DNA of 64,000 bases from Chimonanthus salicifolius (GCA_013350335.1 CM023540.1:55862905-55926904); one strand, 5' to 3'; shown: positions 35,011-46,555, counted from the stretch's first letter. Notes: generated from the letters alone by a model not told the origin. Made by a program: numbers and translations.

Positions 35011-35446
35011 ATACTTTGGTACATAGCATTTCCATATATACACAATGCCCAAATCGTTACAATAATCCTTCAATAAATTTCACTTATGGGCATCCAATAA
35101 TATTGCTACTATTATTAGATGTTGATTTGTTTCTGAAAGGCATTTTCATAAGTTTTTAGGACCATCTTATATGTCGTTTACATCAAATAACTTCTGTTAG
35201 TATAATCTAGAAAGTAACTGACATCAATTTCATTTGATTTTTGTTTTGGTCTTTTTTCCCTCTATTGGGATGGTATTAGAAAAAATGATAACCATCAGTT
35301 ATGCATATAACTTTATTACTGTCATTGACTATACACATTCAACTGTATATCATTGTGATAATTATTATTATTATTGTTATCATTTTTTTGAGTGAGTTGA
35401 AGTGGCAGAAGCCTAACCACCTCTCTTTTGATTGTTCTGGCTGCAG

Positions 35447-35509
35447 AGCCTTCTATGCCGCCATTTTGATCTAGACCAGCGCTTGCTTGACTATGTCTCT
35501 GGAAAATAG
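35447..35509 (+). CDS. TMX2-like gene, terminal exon
   Basis: Acceptor TTCTGGCTGCAG ends at 35446. The frame reads SLLCRHFDLDQRLLDYVSGK and stops at TAG (35507-35509). The previous exon ends on a full codon, so the phase is correct. 'LLCRHFeLDr.LldYv.GK' is the conserved C-terminus of plant TMX2-like proteins. The exon ends the coding region; 3' UTR and poly-A signal positions are not clear. The whole recognised part (about 120 residues) lacks visible damage, so the gene may be functional. Confidence 0.88.
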   Translation, partial: SLLCRHFDLDQRLLDYVSGK

Positions 35510-36985
35510 ATGATTTTATTCCAAGAGATGGTGTACGTAACATGCTTGCAGGCCTTCAAATTCTTGGTATGTGTTCTTTGGATTTTTCATCATCATAGCC
35601 ATTTATGCCATCTATCTAGGGTTGGCACTCACAATTGGATTTGACAAATCTTTCACCAATTTGACAACCTTAAATTCTTTGGTTTTAGATTGTGATTGGG
35701 GGTCTGCATATGGCATTCTTATTTTACTGCAGAGAAGTCGTTATTCTTTTTTGGAGTCTTTTGAGTTGTGTGTAAAGGGGTGCAGTCTTTTAGGTTGGGT
35801 AAGTGATTGAGCTTATCCGATGCTGTCTGTATGAGCATGGTTATGTCTTAGGAGACACTGGATCATCCCAATCCTCTGAACATGGTTTGAATCAATTTTA
35901 TGGCCCTGTTGGCACATGATATGATTGATGGGATAAAGGTCCTTGGACATTTCATCTTGTTACTTGGTTTTTATCATTTTTTGGCCACTGATGTAAAGAA
36001 ATCTCGCACTATATAAATGCATGTGAATCATTCAGTTTTTAATGTTTTATCATTTGATGTCGTTGTCATGTGAACTGCCCAAAAACAAATCTTATTGGTC
36101 ACTGCAGGAAAGAGAATGATGGAAGATGGAAGGAGAACAAGAGAATGGAGAAAGAAGAGAACAAAAATTGAATTCAACCATAATATTGAAAGTTTTGGCT
36201 GGTCAGATTTGCTTCATTCACTTTTTCGTATATGAGTGAAATTTATTGTCCAACAACTTTTTTGTACCATCCATTGCATCCACATGACCCTGAGTCTCCT
36301 CCATGTTACATAGAATTGCCATTACTTGATGCCATTGAGCTCTCATCCACTTGCAGATTTGCGTGAGAACCTCTTTCGAGAGACCAAAAGTGTGATTAAC
36401 ATGAATGGCATCCTGGGTGGGGTGGATTTTTGTCCGTAGTGTCATTTAAGTTGGGGTTGCATGTAGGTACAGTTTAGAATTTGCGCATTTTATCATCAAA
36501 ACGATATCTATGTTGTCAGTCCCATGTATCTTGTTTCAGTACCTGAGGTGATAAATTGTCCTAGTAGTGATCAAGTACAATTAAGAATATAATGGATATA
36601 TTCGACTGTTTTATTCTTGATTATGAAGTTCTTTGCCTACCACATTTTGGCTTTTTGAAAATTTTCTTTTCCATCTAAGGTCTCAAAATTCAAACATAGG
36701 CGACTATTCAAAATACTGGACCATATTAATCAGTTTTGGATCAGCGACAGGCGTGCAACTTGGTCCAGCCTCATGGAAAGCTATACGATACACCTGGAAA
36801 ATGAAGTGTTAGAACTACACAGGCTTTGGATGCCCTCACTCTATGCTTGGAAAATTAAGCTTGTTTTCAATTTGGTTTGAGCTTCGTGCCCAAAAACTCA
36901 ATTTTGAGCCTGATCCTTATCTCAAACCCGAAAGCTGGATGTGGGCACACAATATCATGCATTTGTTTTAATCTATATTCAAGTC
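35510..36985 (+). other. 3' UTR and downstream flank of the TMX2-like gene
   Basis: AT-rich. No further exon was recognised. A minus-strand open stretch at 36218-36445 looks faintly protein-like but matches no family known to me and has no context. Confidence 0.45.
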
Positions 36986-36989
36986 AACC

Positions 36990-37165
36990 CAAAGGGGTTA
37001 GAACAATGGCCAGAATCCGTCTCTGGAAGTCAGAGTCCTAAGTTCACTTCACAATTCACCTCAAAGGTTACTCTCCTTAGAGTTATCTAGTATGTGAGGA
37101 TTGGGACGCTTATACATGGGTGCTTTAAGACTCCTTTTGCAACTTGGTCATAAAGAAAAAAGGCA
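36990..37165 (+). mobile_element. Second SINE candidate
   Basis: Starts CAACCCAAAGGGGTTAG. An A-box-like region (GGTTAGAACAATGG) and a B-box-like region (AAGTTCACTTCAC, near 37051) lie about 35 bp apart, followed by a short body and an A-rich end (AAAGAAAAAAGG, about 37154-37165). The boxes are more degenerate than in the first candidate and no clear target duplication was seen. Confidence 0.45.
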
Positions 37166-37169
37166 TTGA

Positions 37170-39297
37170 GCATTACGGGTCGGATGTTCAATTTAGACAT
37201 GAATAAATAAATATTGAACTAGCCTCAAGCATGACCAATATGGGGCCTAGATTTAGTCCTAGGAATCATACCTGAGCCTGGGTTGGGACAAAGTTCGTGA
37301 CAGTCTTATTATTTTATAATTTTTGAAAGGCCTTTTTTATAGCCACAGTTCTCGGTTTTTTTAAAGGATAATAAGTATAATTATTAACAATAGTTTATAT
37401 GATTTCCTATAAAAATAGTGTTGATATTAAGTCTTAACATAAAAATTAACAATGAAAGTTATATGATTTCATATGTTAACACATCGTATTTATCTGATAA
37501 TAATACTAGGTATATTTATAATTTACAAATGACATTACGCATTATATAAATATTTATAAATATGATACTAGATATAAATAATGCATTAAGTTATTAAGTG
37601 TAAATAATACTCTGCTAGTCCCTTTTAACTAATCTAGAAATAATACTTTATGTTACTCAATATAAATAATACTTTACTAGCCCTTTAAAAATGAATTGAA
37701 TTTTTTCATTTAACTAATCTAGATAACCATATTTTATTGGGTTGAATTTTCTACCTCTTACAAATTTTATTTATTTATATTTATAATCTAATAAATGAGA
37801 TTATAAGAAAATAATTTTTAAGACTTAAAAACCTTAAAGAGGGTGCTCAAAAATCACTTAAAAAGGGTGTTTACGTTAGTATCTTTTAAGAAACCGTAAA
37901 AGTTTCTCATTTCTCATAGCCATCTCTTAGGAAGGTAAGAAACCCTAATCTTGTCTCCCTCCTTTCTCCTAACTCTCAAAATTGCCACTTTTTTTTTCCT
38001 TTTTCTTTTCGGCATGATCGAGTTCAGGGTTGTGAAGAGGAGCCACTCCGAGACTACCATCGTTGGCCGCACAGGTGGAAAAGGGAGTCACTTTCTCTCA
38101 TCGTTCAATTGAGAAGTACTACATGAGAATGCTGAGATTTTTTTTTTTTCTTTTAATTTCTTTCGTTTTTTATTCCCTGATTTTTGACTGTGTTTGGTGA
38201 GTCATGGTTTGATTTAAATAAACAGATCGAACCGCTAGTCAAAACGGGTTTTTAGGGGTTTTTCTTTCTGACGGTTTTATAACTCAGCTGAACCGTGTCT
38301 CACGATCACGATTAGACCGGCCAGTTCAATCGCGGTGCGGTCTAGTTTTTATAACACTGGTCTTCTCTGTTTCACACCTATTACTGATAAAGCTAGCTAG
38401 ATATGGATCGTATACATTGTGTGATGTATCAATATTTAACCGGCTGTTGGCCTTTGTTTTGCAATTTATTGACCGAAAAATAACCAGCTGGAAATTTGAT
38501 ATATGATTTATTGAACACTTTCTTCCTGTATACAAAGCCAATTCCCAGATTAATTCTCCAATTATTTCCCCAAAAACTCATACGCTACGCCTGCCCACTC
38601 TATACTAAGTCATTCCTTTCAGTTATTTCAACCTGATAGTTTCAGAGTCCCCTAACACATTTTACCTTTTTTTGAGAGACGCGATTGGAAAGTTTCGTTT
38701 CATATCTTCAATTATTTCGCTAACATGTGAAAATACGAAAAATAAGCAGAAATTCCAATTTTGTTGAAATTATAGTGATTTTTAAGTGCTCTTTACTTTT
38801 ATGAGTGCACCCAATAGATTCTGATATTTTAGATTCAGATATAATGAAATATTGAGATCCAATGCTTTGAAATCATGATAAAATTATTGATATTACTTAT
38901 CATTTCACTTGTTGCACATCTCTTTTACTGCATGAACCCAAGTCACTATGACTAATTTGTTGGATCCAGTCAAAAGGGGCATTATTGGCATTGAGGCTGC
39001 TATGGTATCAATCCAAATATGTTGGTTATTTAAATCCAAAAGAAAAATAGAACAATGAAAAACTAATGGAAAACCCATTTTCCCCTAATTCTATTTTGAA
39101 ATCTCAAACATTAGATGGAGTATCAAATTGTAGAAGACAAAACATTTGATACGAGTAAAGGATGAAAAATGTGAGAATGCCCGAAAATACTAGGAACTGT
39201 TGATCATTTTTACTGTCCATGACGACCTTCAGGAACTGTTTAAACTTGATTCATTAATATGTCTAAAAACATTTTAAAAATGTAGATAATAAAAAAA
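37170..39297. other. AT-rich intergenic sequence
   Basis: No gene. 37320-37900 is strongly AT-rich. 38220-38360 holds GAACCG/CGGTTT-type inverted words, possibly a worn MITE, with no clear ends. Confidence 0.5.
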
Positions 39298-39945
39298 TGG
39301 CTCCCCATTTAGACACCGACGATTTCTGCCAGCAGACACCGAATTTCGATTTTTCGCTGGAAATTACGATTCTGCCCTTTCCGCGAGAAATTGATCGCAC
39401 GACTCTGCAACGCCATTTCGCGCCGATCGATCGATCTGAGGCGTATACGATCGATCGATCGATCCGACAGTTCATTTTTGAATCGATCGATTGATCATAA
39501 CACGAGATTCAATCGATCGTACGGTTCTATAGGATCGTGCGATCGATTTTAACTGAGAGGTTAACATTTTGACAGTCGACCTTTCCTCTTAAGATCGATC
39601 GCACGATCCCAGTGATCAATCGATCAATTGTGACCCATTCAAAGATCGATCGCACGATCACATAGAATCATGTGATCGATTTTAACTGAGAAGTCGACAG
39701 TTTGACAGTCGACCTCTCCTATCAAGATCGATCGCACGATTACATAGGATCGATCGATTGTCTGCTTAGGGCAAGATCGATCAATCGATCACATAGAATC
39801 GTGCGATCGATCTTATCTGAGAGGTCGACAGTTTGATAGTCGACCTCTCCTATTAAGATCGATCGCACGATTATATGGAATCGATCGATCGATTGTCTGT
39901 TTAGGGCAAGATCGATCGATCGATCACATAGAATCGTGCGATTGG
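39298..39945 (+). repeat. Left TIR of the MULE
   Basis: About 648 bp, inverted copy of 45371-46026. The outer ~120 bp is unique sequence (to about 39420). Then come GATCGATC-rich words and about three units of 130 bp (near 39546-39676, 39677-39808, 39809-39943). Each unit contains an ACTGAGAGGT-like start, GACAGTCGACCTCTCC and GATCGATCGCACGAT. Confidence 0.92.
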
Positions 39946-40311
39946 TGGCAAACGCGAAACTGAGTATTAGTTCAATCGCGCTGCTCTTCCCTTTCATTCT
40001 TCCTTTCTATGTCGCCCCTTTCGAAACCCTACTCAAACCTCCCCGATTTCGAAATCTTCTCCCTCAAAGCCCAAAATACACCCCTCTCATTCAAATCCCT
40101 CTCTCTCAAAATCCTTTCCAAACTATTTTCCCTCAAACCCCAAACCCCCTTTCCAAAATGAACCATTCCATTATTTGAAGATACTCTCTCAAATCTCCTA
40201 TATTGATTCGAAGGTATCTCTCAGAAGCTACTCTCTTAATCTCCGAATCGGAATCAAAGGTAACTCTTTCTCAAACCCAAGACTCTCAAAATTTCTCATT
40301 AAACAGTAGTA
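39946..40311 (+). promoter_or_regulatory. 5' region of the MULE transposase gene
   Basis: About 370 bp between the TIR and the transposase start, rich in CTCAAA/CCCTC words as in plant 5' UTRs. No clear TATA box. By analogy with MuDR the promoter may lie in the TIR. Confidence 0.45.
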
Positions 40312-42548
40312 TGGATTGTGAGGGAGTTGTATCCACATTTGTTGAAAATGATGAGATTGTTGAGAATGATATTGTTGACAATGAGTTTGTTGAGAGGTGT
40401 TTTTCAAGTCGTGACGATTTAGTGAAGCATGTTAAGGAGGTTTCCATTACGCAATGATTTGTAGCTATCATTAAGAGGTCATGCAATAAAAGCAATGTAG
40501 TTATTCTTGGTTGCGATAGAGGGGGTATATATCGTAGCACAGTTAATTTGAAAGATGATAAGAGGAAGAAGAAAGTATATTCTCGCCTTATTAATTGTCC
40601 ATTTGAAATGAGAGGGAAACAAATTGTTGATGGGTCATGCAAGTTGACTATAAAAGATGTAGAGCACAATCATGATCTCACGAGCGTATTAGTAGGTCAT
40701 CCTAGTACAAGGTGTTTTTCAGATGAAGAGAAGAGAATGATCATTGAAATGCATAACAACAATGTACCACCCTGGCAAATTATGACGACCCTTCGAAACG
40801 AGAATCTAGAGATTGGAGTATCAACTGCTGATTTGTACAATTTTTTGTCTTCGGTTCGAAAAGAGCAACTTAGTTGTCGTACTTCAATTGAAGCCTTTCT
40901 AGAAGATCTTCAAGAAGGTGATTACCAATATTTTCTCAACTATGACAGTCAATGTCATTTATCTCATCTTTTCTTTACACATCCACTGTCAGTTGTACTT
41001 ACGAAGAGTTATAATAATGTATTTCTCATGGATTGTACTTACAAAACCAACATATATCATATGTCATTGCTTAATATCATTGGTATCATAAGTTTCAACA
41101 AGAATTTCTACTCATGCTTTGCATTTATGAGGAATGAAAAATTTGAAGATTACGTATGGACGTTACAGATGTTCAAGAAGGTATTAGGAGTCGATCATGA
41201 TCGACAATTTTTTTTGACCGATAGAGATTTGGCGTTGAAAAATGCCATTGATTCAGAGTTCTCTAATGCTATACATATATTGTGTAATTGGCACATCAAT
41301 AAGAATATTTTTACTCATTATAAACCCCTCTTCAAGAAAGTGGAAAAATGGAATGTATTTATGACCCAATGGAATGACTTGATCGAGTCTCCATCTGAAG
41401 TTGCATTTAATGAAGCGTTTGAGGCATTGAAACAAGATTTTCGCGATTATTTGGATGCAGTAAATTATATTAGAAGGACATGGATCCTACATAAGAAGTA
41501 ATTCATCAAGGCATGGATCGGTTGGAGTTTACATTTTCAAAATGCAAGCAACTTCAAGGTTGAAGGTGTACATTCAGTGTTAAAACGATATATAACTAAC
41601 TCCACTAGCAATCTATATGTTGTCCGAAGGAAAATATCCAATGCAATTGAAAATCAGTTTCAAGACTTCAAGATTCAAACGGAGGATGAAAAAAATCTAG
41701 TTTGCTCTTAATGTTTCGATTCCTTTCTTTGATGAAGTGAACGGCAGAGTATCACAATTTGCATTGTCTAAGGTTTACAAGCAATATGTTTTGCTCATGA
41801 ATAGGTCATTTTTACCCAATTGTACACATGAGTTTACAGCTTCCATGGGCTTACCTTATGCTCACAGAATGCAATTAATGAACAAGTTATATTTGGATCA
41901 GATCCATCCACAATGGAGAATCAATTTAATTTCATTTGAAGACTTGAATCTTGAAATGAATCGACTTGGGGATGAATTAGATGTTCACTGGGAAGGCATT
42001 AAGAAAAAATATGGAAACATGTCTACATTTGATCAAGAGGAGCTCCGAGGTCATATCCAAGATCTTGCCAGTGATGAGATGCATATCAGTCAACCTATTA
42101 TGCAGTACAGCAGAGGACGTCATCCAGTTTCAAAGAATTCAAAGGGTCAAACATCTAAAAGACGAGATCGTTCTGCATTGGAGATTGTAGAGAATCAATT
42201 GACTGGAAAAAGATGTGGGTTATGCAAAAATATTGGTCATATGAAAAGAACATGTCCGAATAGAAGTGCTGCACAGGTATCATGCAGTGTAGATTTAAAT
42301 GCTTTGCCTCAACCTTATGATTATTACCCTAAATCGCAAGCAACGAGTTTGTCTCAATTATCCGAAATAAGTTTCTTTTACATAAGATACATATTTATAT
42401 TTTCATTCATATAGAATAAGGTAAAAAATACTAACACGTACTCCTTTTTCCACAGCCGACTGGTTCTTATGACTTCTATGACGATTCGACATATACCTCT
42501 GGTGATCTTAGAGATCCTGGCGAATTACAACATTGGTGGAATCAGTGA
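40312..42548 (+). pseudogene. MULE transposase (FAR1-like N-terminus, MULE DDE core, CCHC knuckle)
   Basis: Starts MDCEGVVSTFVEND at 40312. The FAR1-type DNA-binding region (VILGCDRGG, RLINCPFEMRGK, VEHNHDL) spans about 40440-40680. The catalytic core includes NVFLMDCTYKTNIYHMSLLN (first Asp, about 41015) and FFLTDRDLALKNAI (second Asp, about 41215), followed by ILCNWHINKNI, the C/H motif before the catalytic Glu region. Downstream are VNGRVSQFALSKVY (41731 on), PNCTHEFTASMGLPYAHR and a zinc knuckle CGLCKNIGHMKRTC (about 42210-42255). A last exon at 42456-42548 (after CTTTTTCCACAG) gives PTGSYDFYDD... and ends HWWNQ. Lesions: TGA at 40455-40457, TAA at 41499-41501 and a frameshift near 41690-41700. 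The first two are single in-frame stops inside otherwise well-preserved sequence. Confidence 0.9.
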
Positions 42549-42678
42549 TGGATGTCTATCATTTTTTCATATATTCAGTTGCAAGAATGTATTTCATTTC
42601 CAAAAAGTTGTATTAATTTTAATTCCCATGTACTGAAGTATGTATTCAAATAACAATTGTTATTTTAAATAAATTCAG

Positions 42679-43190
42679 CATTGAGTGGTTTGTTACGAAA
42701 TACGGGGCCCTTGCGTGGGCCTTTCATTAAATCTGGAATCTTAAAGTCGTTTGTCGCTAAACATGGGACCTTTGAGTGGTTTGTCCCTAAATATGGGACC
42801 TTAGAGTGGATTGTCTCTAAACATGGTACCTTTGAGTGGTCAGTCAACAAGTATAGGACCTTAGAAATCAGATGGCCTGGTTAAAAAGGAGTTTTAACCA
42901 TTAGTGAGAAAGTTTGTTCGTTTACTCCAGCATTCCTTGACAAACCTCCTCACTAATGGTTAAAACTCTTCTTTAATTAGGCCATCTGATTTCTAAGGTC
43001 CCATACTTGTTGACTGACCATTCAAAGGTGCCATGTTTAGCAACAATCCATTCTAAGGTCCCATATTTAGGGACAGACCACTCAAAGGTCTCATGAAACC
43101 CATATTTAGTGTCAGACCAGTCAAGGGTCCCATATTTAGTGACACACCAGTCAATGCTCCCATATTTACTGACAGACAAAGGGTCCTATG
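42679..43190. repeat. Palindromic minisatellite between the convergent MULE genes
   Basis: Two inverted arms (about 42679-42900 and 42940-43190) around a ~40-bp spacer. The innermost stem is TTAACCATTAGTGAG / CTCACTAATGGTTAA, and AAATCAGATGGCC / GGCCATCTGATTT lies further out. Each arm consists of tandem ~27-30-bp units with words such as ATGGGACCTTTGAGTGG and AAATATGGGACC. The apparent peptides (EWFVPKYGTLEW) are by-products of the tandem units. Confidence 0.85.
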
Positions 43191-43395
43191 TTCATTCAGT
43201 TGTTTACAAGCAAACCATTCACCATGTTTATTCAAATAGACGAAATAGTTCATAAAAAGAAATCATTCACTATGTTCATTCGAGATTGACAAACGATGTC
43301 ATGAAAAGAAAACATTTACTATATTCATTCAAAATTTACAACATTTACATATGAATATCAAAATTTCAAAATTACAAAAATTTCAAATACAATGG

Positions 43396-45113
43396 CTATT
43401 CGGAGGCAGGAGCTAGGGCAGATGTAGGAGCTGGGGCAGATGTAGAAGCTGGGGCAGATGCAGTATCAGGAGGTGCTGGTGCAGATGAAGGAGGTGCTGG
43501 TGCCAATGGACGACGCCCAGTCGCACTCTGCTTGGGGCCAATCGAACGCACCTGACGAATGTGGCCTGTAGGATGAGGCTGAGTGGGACCTGTTGGACTA
43601 GGATGAATGGGGCCAGACGGAAAAGGCTGAATGGGGCCAGTCGGACGAGGTTGTGGGATGTCAGTCGGGCGAACGTGACTCGTGTTAGTGGACGAAGAGG
43701 CTCTCCCCCATGATTGATTTACCATCTTCTTAGGTGTCATACATCTGATGATCCCGGTTGATGAATCGCGTCCAAGCTGAACATTTACTCATTCATTTGA
43801 CAATAAAAGAACAGAGTTTCTCAATACATGTACCACTTAATTCTCCAAATTATTCAGCATTCTCATCGTCATTCCGACCAACTCACCATTTTTCTTATCA
43901 ATTTTGACATTCATCCTCCCTTCCATCTCAGCCAATTTATCGTCAACTATTTCCTCAAGTCTTCCAATTAGTCTTCCTTCCATCTCACCTAATTTTTCAT
44001 CAACCATTCCTTCAAACCTGCCCATAAGCCTTCCTTCAATCTCGGCAAATTTCACATCAATTTTTTCATTCAGTTTTTCTATACTGTCAAGAATTAGCAT
44101 AGTACTGACTCCTGTATCATGTGCCTCTGCCCCCCTAACTTCAGGCGCCTTTGTCCCTCCAACTTAAGGTATGTCACCCTCCTCCTCAGGTGCCTCAACC
44201 TCAATAGGACCATGTTCTATTTTGGGAACCCAACGTGTATTGTCGAGTTTGAATCCCATCTTGCCCAAAGTAGACACATCGAATATATCAGTTTTCTTCA
44301 TAGCTATTTTCTCTTCGGGGGGGGGAGGGTGATTCATTCTTATCGAAACAAGTAAGACAGAAATAAACTATATGGAAGGCTACATTTTCTAATCTTACGA
44401 GATGCAACCATGTGCTTTATTATGATGAAGGATATATCAATTTGTTTACCATTCAAAATGCACCATATCAGGAAACTATCAAAATACGGCACCTCATTAG
44501 TAAGCCCTTTTCTAGGTAAAATATTTTTCTTAATAATGTAATATACAATTTAGGCTTCTAGGGCTCCATAAGCCCGAGCTTATCTCCTTTCACACCATCA
44601 GTTCGCCCACACAATTGGGTCATGGCCTCCGATGGAACGAATCCGTCAACATCGGTGGGCTATGAATTTGGTTCATACTTCGAAATAGTGGCACTGGGAA
44701 ACTGAAACATTTTGTCCAGTGCTGAAATTAAAATTTCAATTTCTGTCCTCGTAACTTTGGATTTTATAGAGTGTCCCCCAGTCTTCCGACATATTTGCAT
44801 AAAATTCCTTCACCAATTTTGGGTAAAAATCTTCTCTTATTCCCAAAAAATCTCTCCATCCAAGTCTGTGAATATACTCATGGATTCTTAATTGAAATGC
44901 AGAAAAAAAGCTTAGGTCCATGATTTTACCATAAATCATCGGACGAGAGTACAAATCCTCTCGGTAGAATGTGGCGGCTTCCAAAGAGGTGAAGTGGTTC
45001 GGGTCGAAGGTCTCCGTCTCCATAGGTGTCTCCGTCAATCTTGCTCTCTTCCCTCTAGATGAAGCTGACACCTTCGTCCTTCTCCCTCTCGATGTAGACC
45101 CTTTGGACGCCAT
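43396..45113 (-). pseudogene. Second MULE gene: plant-transposon-protein-like domain, coiled coil, Pro-rich tail
   Basis: Minus-strand gene facing the transposase. The first exon (45113-44736) starts MASKGSTSRGRRTK with a basic, nuclear-localisation-like segment, then a region with HEYIHRLGWRDFLG and FYPKLVKEFYANM, which resembles the 'putative plant transposon protein' domain found with plant MULEs and LTR elements. Minus-strand coding character continues (ISALDKMFQFPSA near 44710, LGKMGFKLDNTRWVPKIE near 44240) but with stops and a frameshift. At 43837-44100 is a coiled coil built of two to three ~22-residue repeats (EIEGRLMGRFEGMVDEKLG). At 43396-43740 is a Pro-rich repeat tail (PTGPIQPFPSGPIHPSPTG). 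A short intron may join the last two (GTGGTAC...TGTTCAG, about 43780-43832). I cannot give a function. Confidence 0.65.
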
Positions 45114-45356
45114 GTGGGAGGAGAATCATGTGGAGAAGAAGAAAATTGGAGGGTTTTCGGAGCCGGAGAGGAGAGGGCAAAATAGATCCAGAGCGGGAGA
45201 AGAGGGGAGAGGGAAGATCGATCGATCAATTTTGAGAATCGTGAGGTCGATTTGGTAAAGAGGAAAGAGTCGATCAATCGTTGGAGAAAACGAAGAGAAA
45301 GGGGGAAAGGGTTTCGAGGGTTTCAATCGCAGGGAAAGGGGCGAAAGATCGATCGG

Positions 45357-45371
45357 TTTTATATATAAGTT
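45357..45371 (-). promoter_or_regulatory. TATA-box candidate for the second MULE gene
   Basis: On the minus strand the sequence reads CTTATATATAAAACC, just inside the right TIR and about 250 bp upstream of the ATG at 45113. Position and orientation suit the minus-strand gene. The left TIR side lacks an equally clear box. Confidence 0.5.
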
Positions 45372-46026
45372 TGCGATCGATCGCACGATTCTATGTGATC
45401 GATCGATCGATCTTGCCCTAAACAGACAATCGATCATCAATCCCATATAATCGTGCGATCAATCTTGATATGAGAGGTCGACTGTCAAACTATCGACCTC
45501 TCAGATAAGATCGATCGCACAATTCTATGTGATCGATTGATCGATCTCGCCTAAACAGACAATTGATCGATCGATCCCATGTAATCGTGCGATCGATCTT
45601 GATAGGAGAGGTCGACTGTCAAACTGTCGACCTCTCAGTTAAAATCGATCGCACGATTCTATGTGATCGTGCGATCGATCTTTGAATGGGTCACAATCGA
45701 TCGATTGATCACTGGGATCGTGCGATTGATCTTGAGAGGAGAGGTCGACTGTCAAAATGTCGACCTCTCAGTTAAAATCTATCGCATGATCCCATAGAAC
45801 CGTGCGATCGATTGAATTTCTTATTATGATTAATCGATCGATTCGAAAATGAACTGTCGGATCGATCAATCGATCGTATACGCCTCAAATCGATCGATCG
45901 ACGCGAAATGGCGTTGCAGACTCGTGCGATCAATTTTGCACGGAAGGGGCAGAATCGTAATTTCCAACGAAAAACCGAAATTTGGTGTTTGCTGGCAGAA
46001 ATCGTCGGTGTCTAAATGGGGAGCCA
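45371..46026 (-). repeat. Right TIR of the MULE
   Basis: About 656 bp, inverted copy of 39298-39945 with the same order of unique outer end and ~130-bp inner units. Small differences (for example GATCGATCATCAATCCC near 45429) show the two TIRs have diverged since insertion. Confidence 0.92.
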
Positions 46027-46555
46027 TAAAAAATATACTTTCTCGAATATGGAACTTAAAAGTCGATTTTCAAATGTTGTGTTGATGCGTAAGTAGGCCA
46101 CAAAATTGTAAAAAGGATTGTCTAATCAATACTATAAAAAAGGAACATTGTTTAAACTTTAAAGTGATAAGTATGAATTTAATTACATTGGCTTATAGAA
46201 ACTCTCACTTTGAATGTTGTGCACTTAGGCGCTGCCTTGGTTGAATCATGACTTACGCATTTTTCATTCTTGTATTGTGCAACTAGAAAAGTACAAGATG
46301 ATATGATAAACAATTTTAGTTTTTCGTATATGAAATGAGAAGTTAAATTATAGATGTCAATCCTGAAGAGAAATGCATGAAATTTATGACGAAAAAATAG
46401 GAGAAAAGTAGAGAGAATATTTCAAAACAGGGAACTAGAATAACACCGGCAATCAACTTTGGACTGCCATAATTGAGGCTTCAATCTCCTAGAAGGGTTT
46501 ACGTGTGACTAGGATACGAGAATTTGTATTTGCTCTAGGAATATCGGATTCTGAA
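46027..46555. other. AT-rich spacer between the MULE and a LINE
   Basis: No gene or repeat boundary recognised. The 5' end of the LINE that follows may lie in its right part. Confidence 0.45.

Larger units (their letters stand above)
39298..46026 (+). mobile_element. Mutator-like element (MULE) with ~650-bp terminal inverted repeats
   Basis: A 6.7-kb DNA transposon. The ends are perfect inverted copies, TGGCTCCCCATTTAGACACC at 39298 and its complement ending at 46026. Flanks are A-rich (ATAAAAAAA left, TAAAAAATA right), compatible with a 9-bp target duplication but low in complexity. Inside are a transposase gene on the + strand (40312-42548) and a second gene on the minus strand (45113-43396), facing each other, with a palindromic minisatellite between their 3' ends. 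This is the MuDR-type layout (two convergent genes driven from the TIRs), but the second gene does not look like mudrB. The transposase carries two stops and one frameshift, so this copy is not autonomous as it stands. Confidence 0.93.

Noticed and set aside
36218..36445. Minus-strand 75-codon frame with a plausible amino-acid mix
   Set aside because: No family resemblance, no neighbouring element signals and no splice or promoter support.
39420..39945. CRISPR-like regular repeats
   Set aside because: The repeats are continuous degenerate units without spacers, mirrored in the other TIR, and the genome is a plant.
42665..43253. Frames with repeated EWFVPKYGTLEW-like peptides on both strands
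   Set aside because: Translation of tandem DNA units in a palindrome; open frames on both arms and strands point to DNA structure, not protein.
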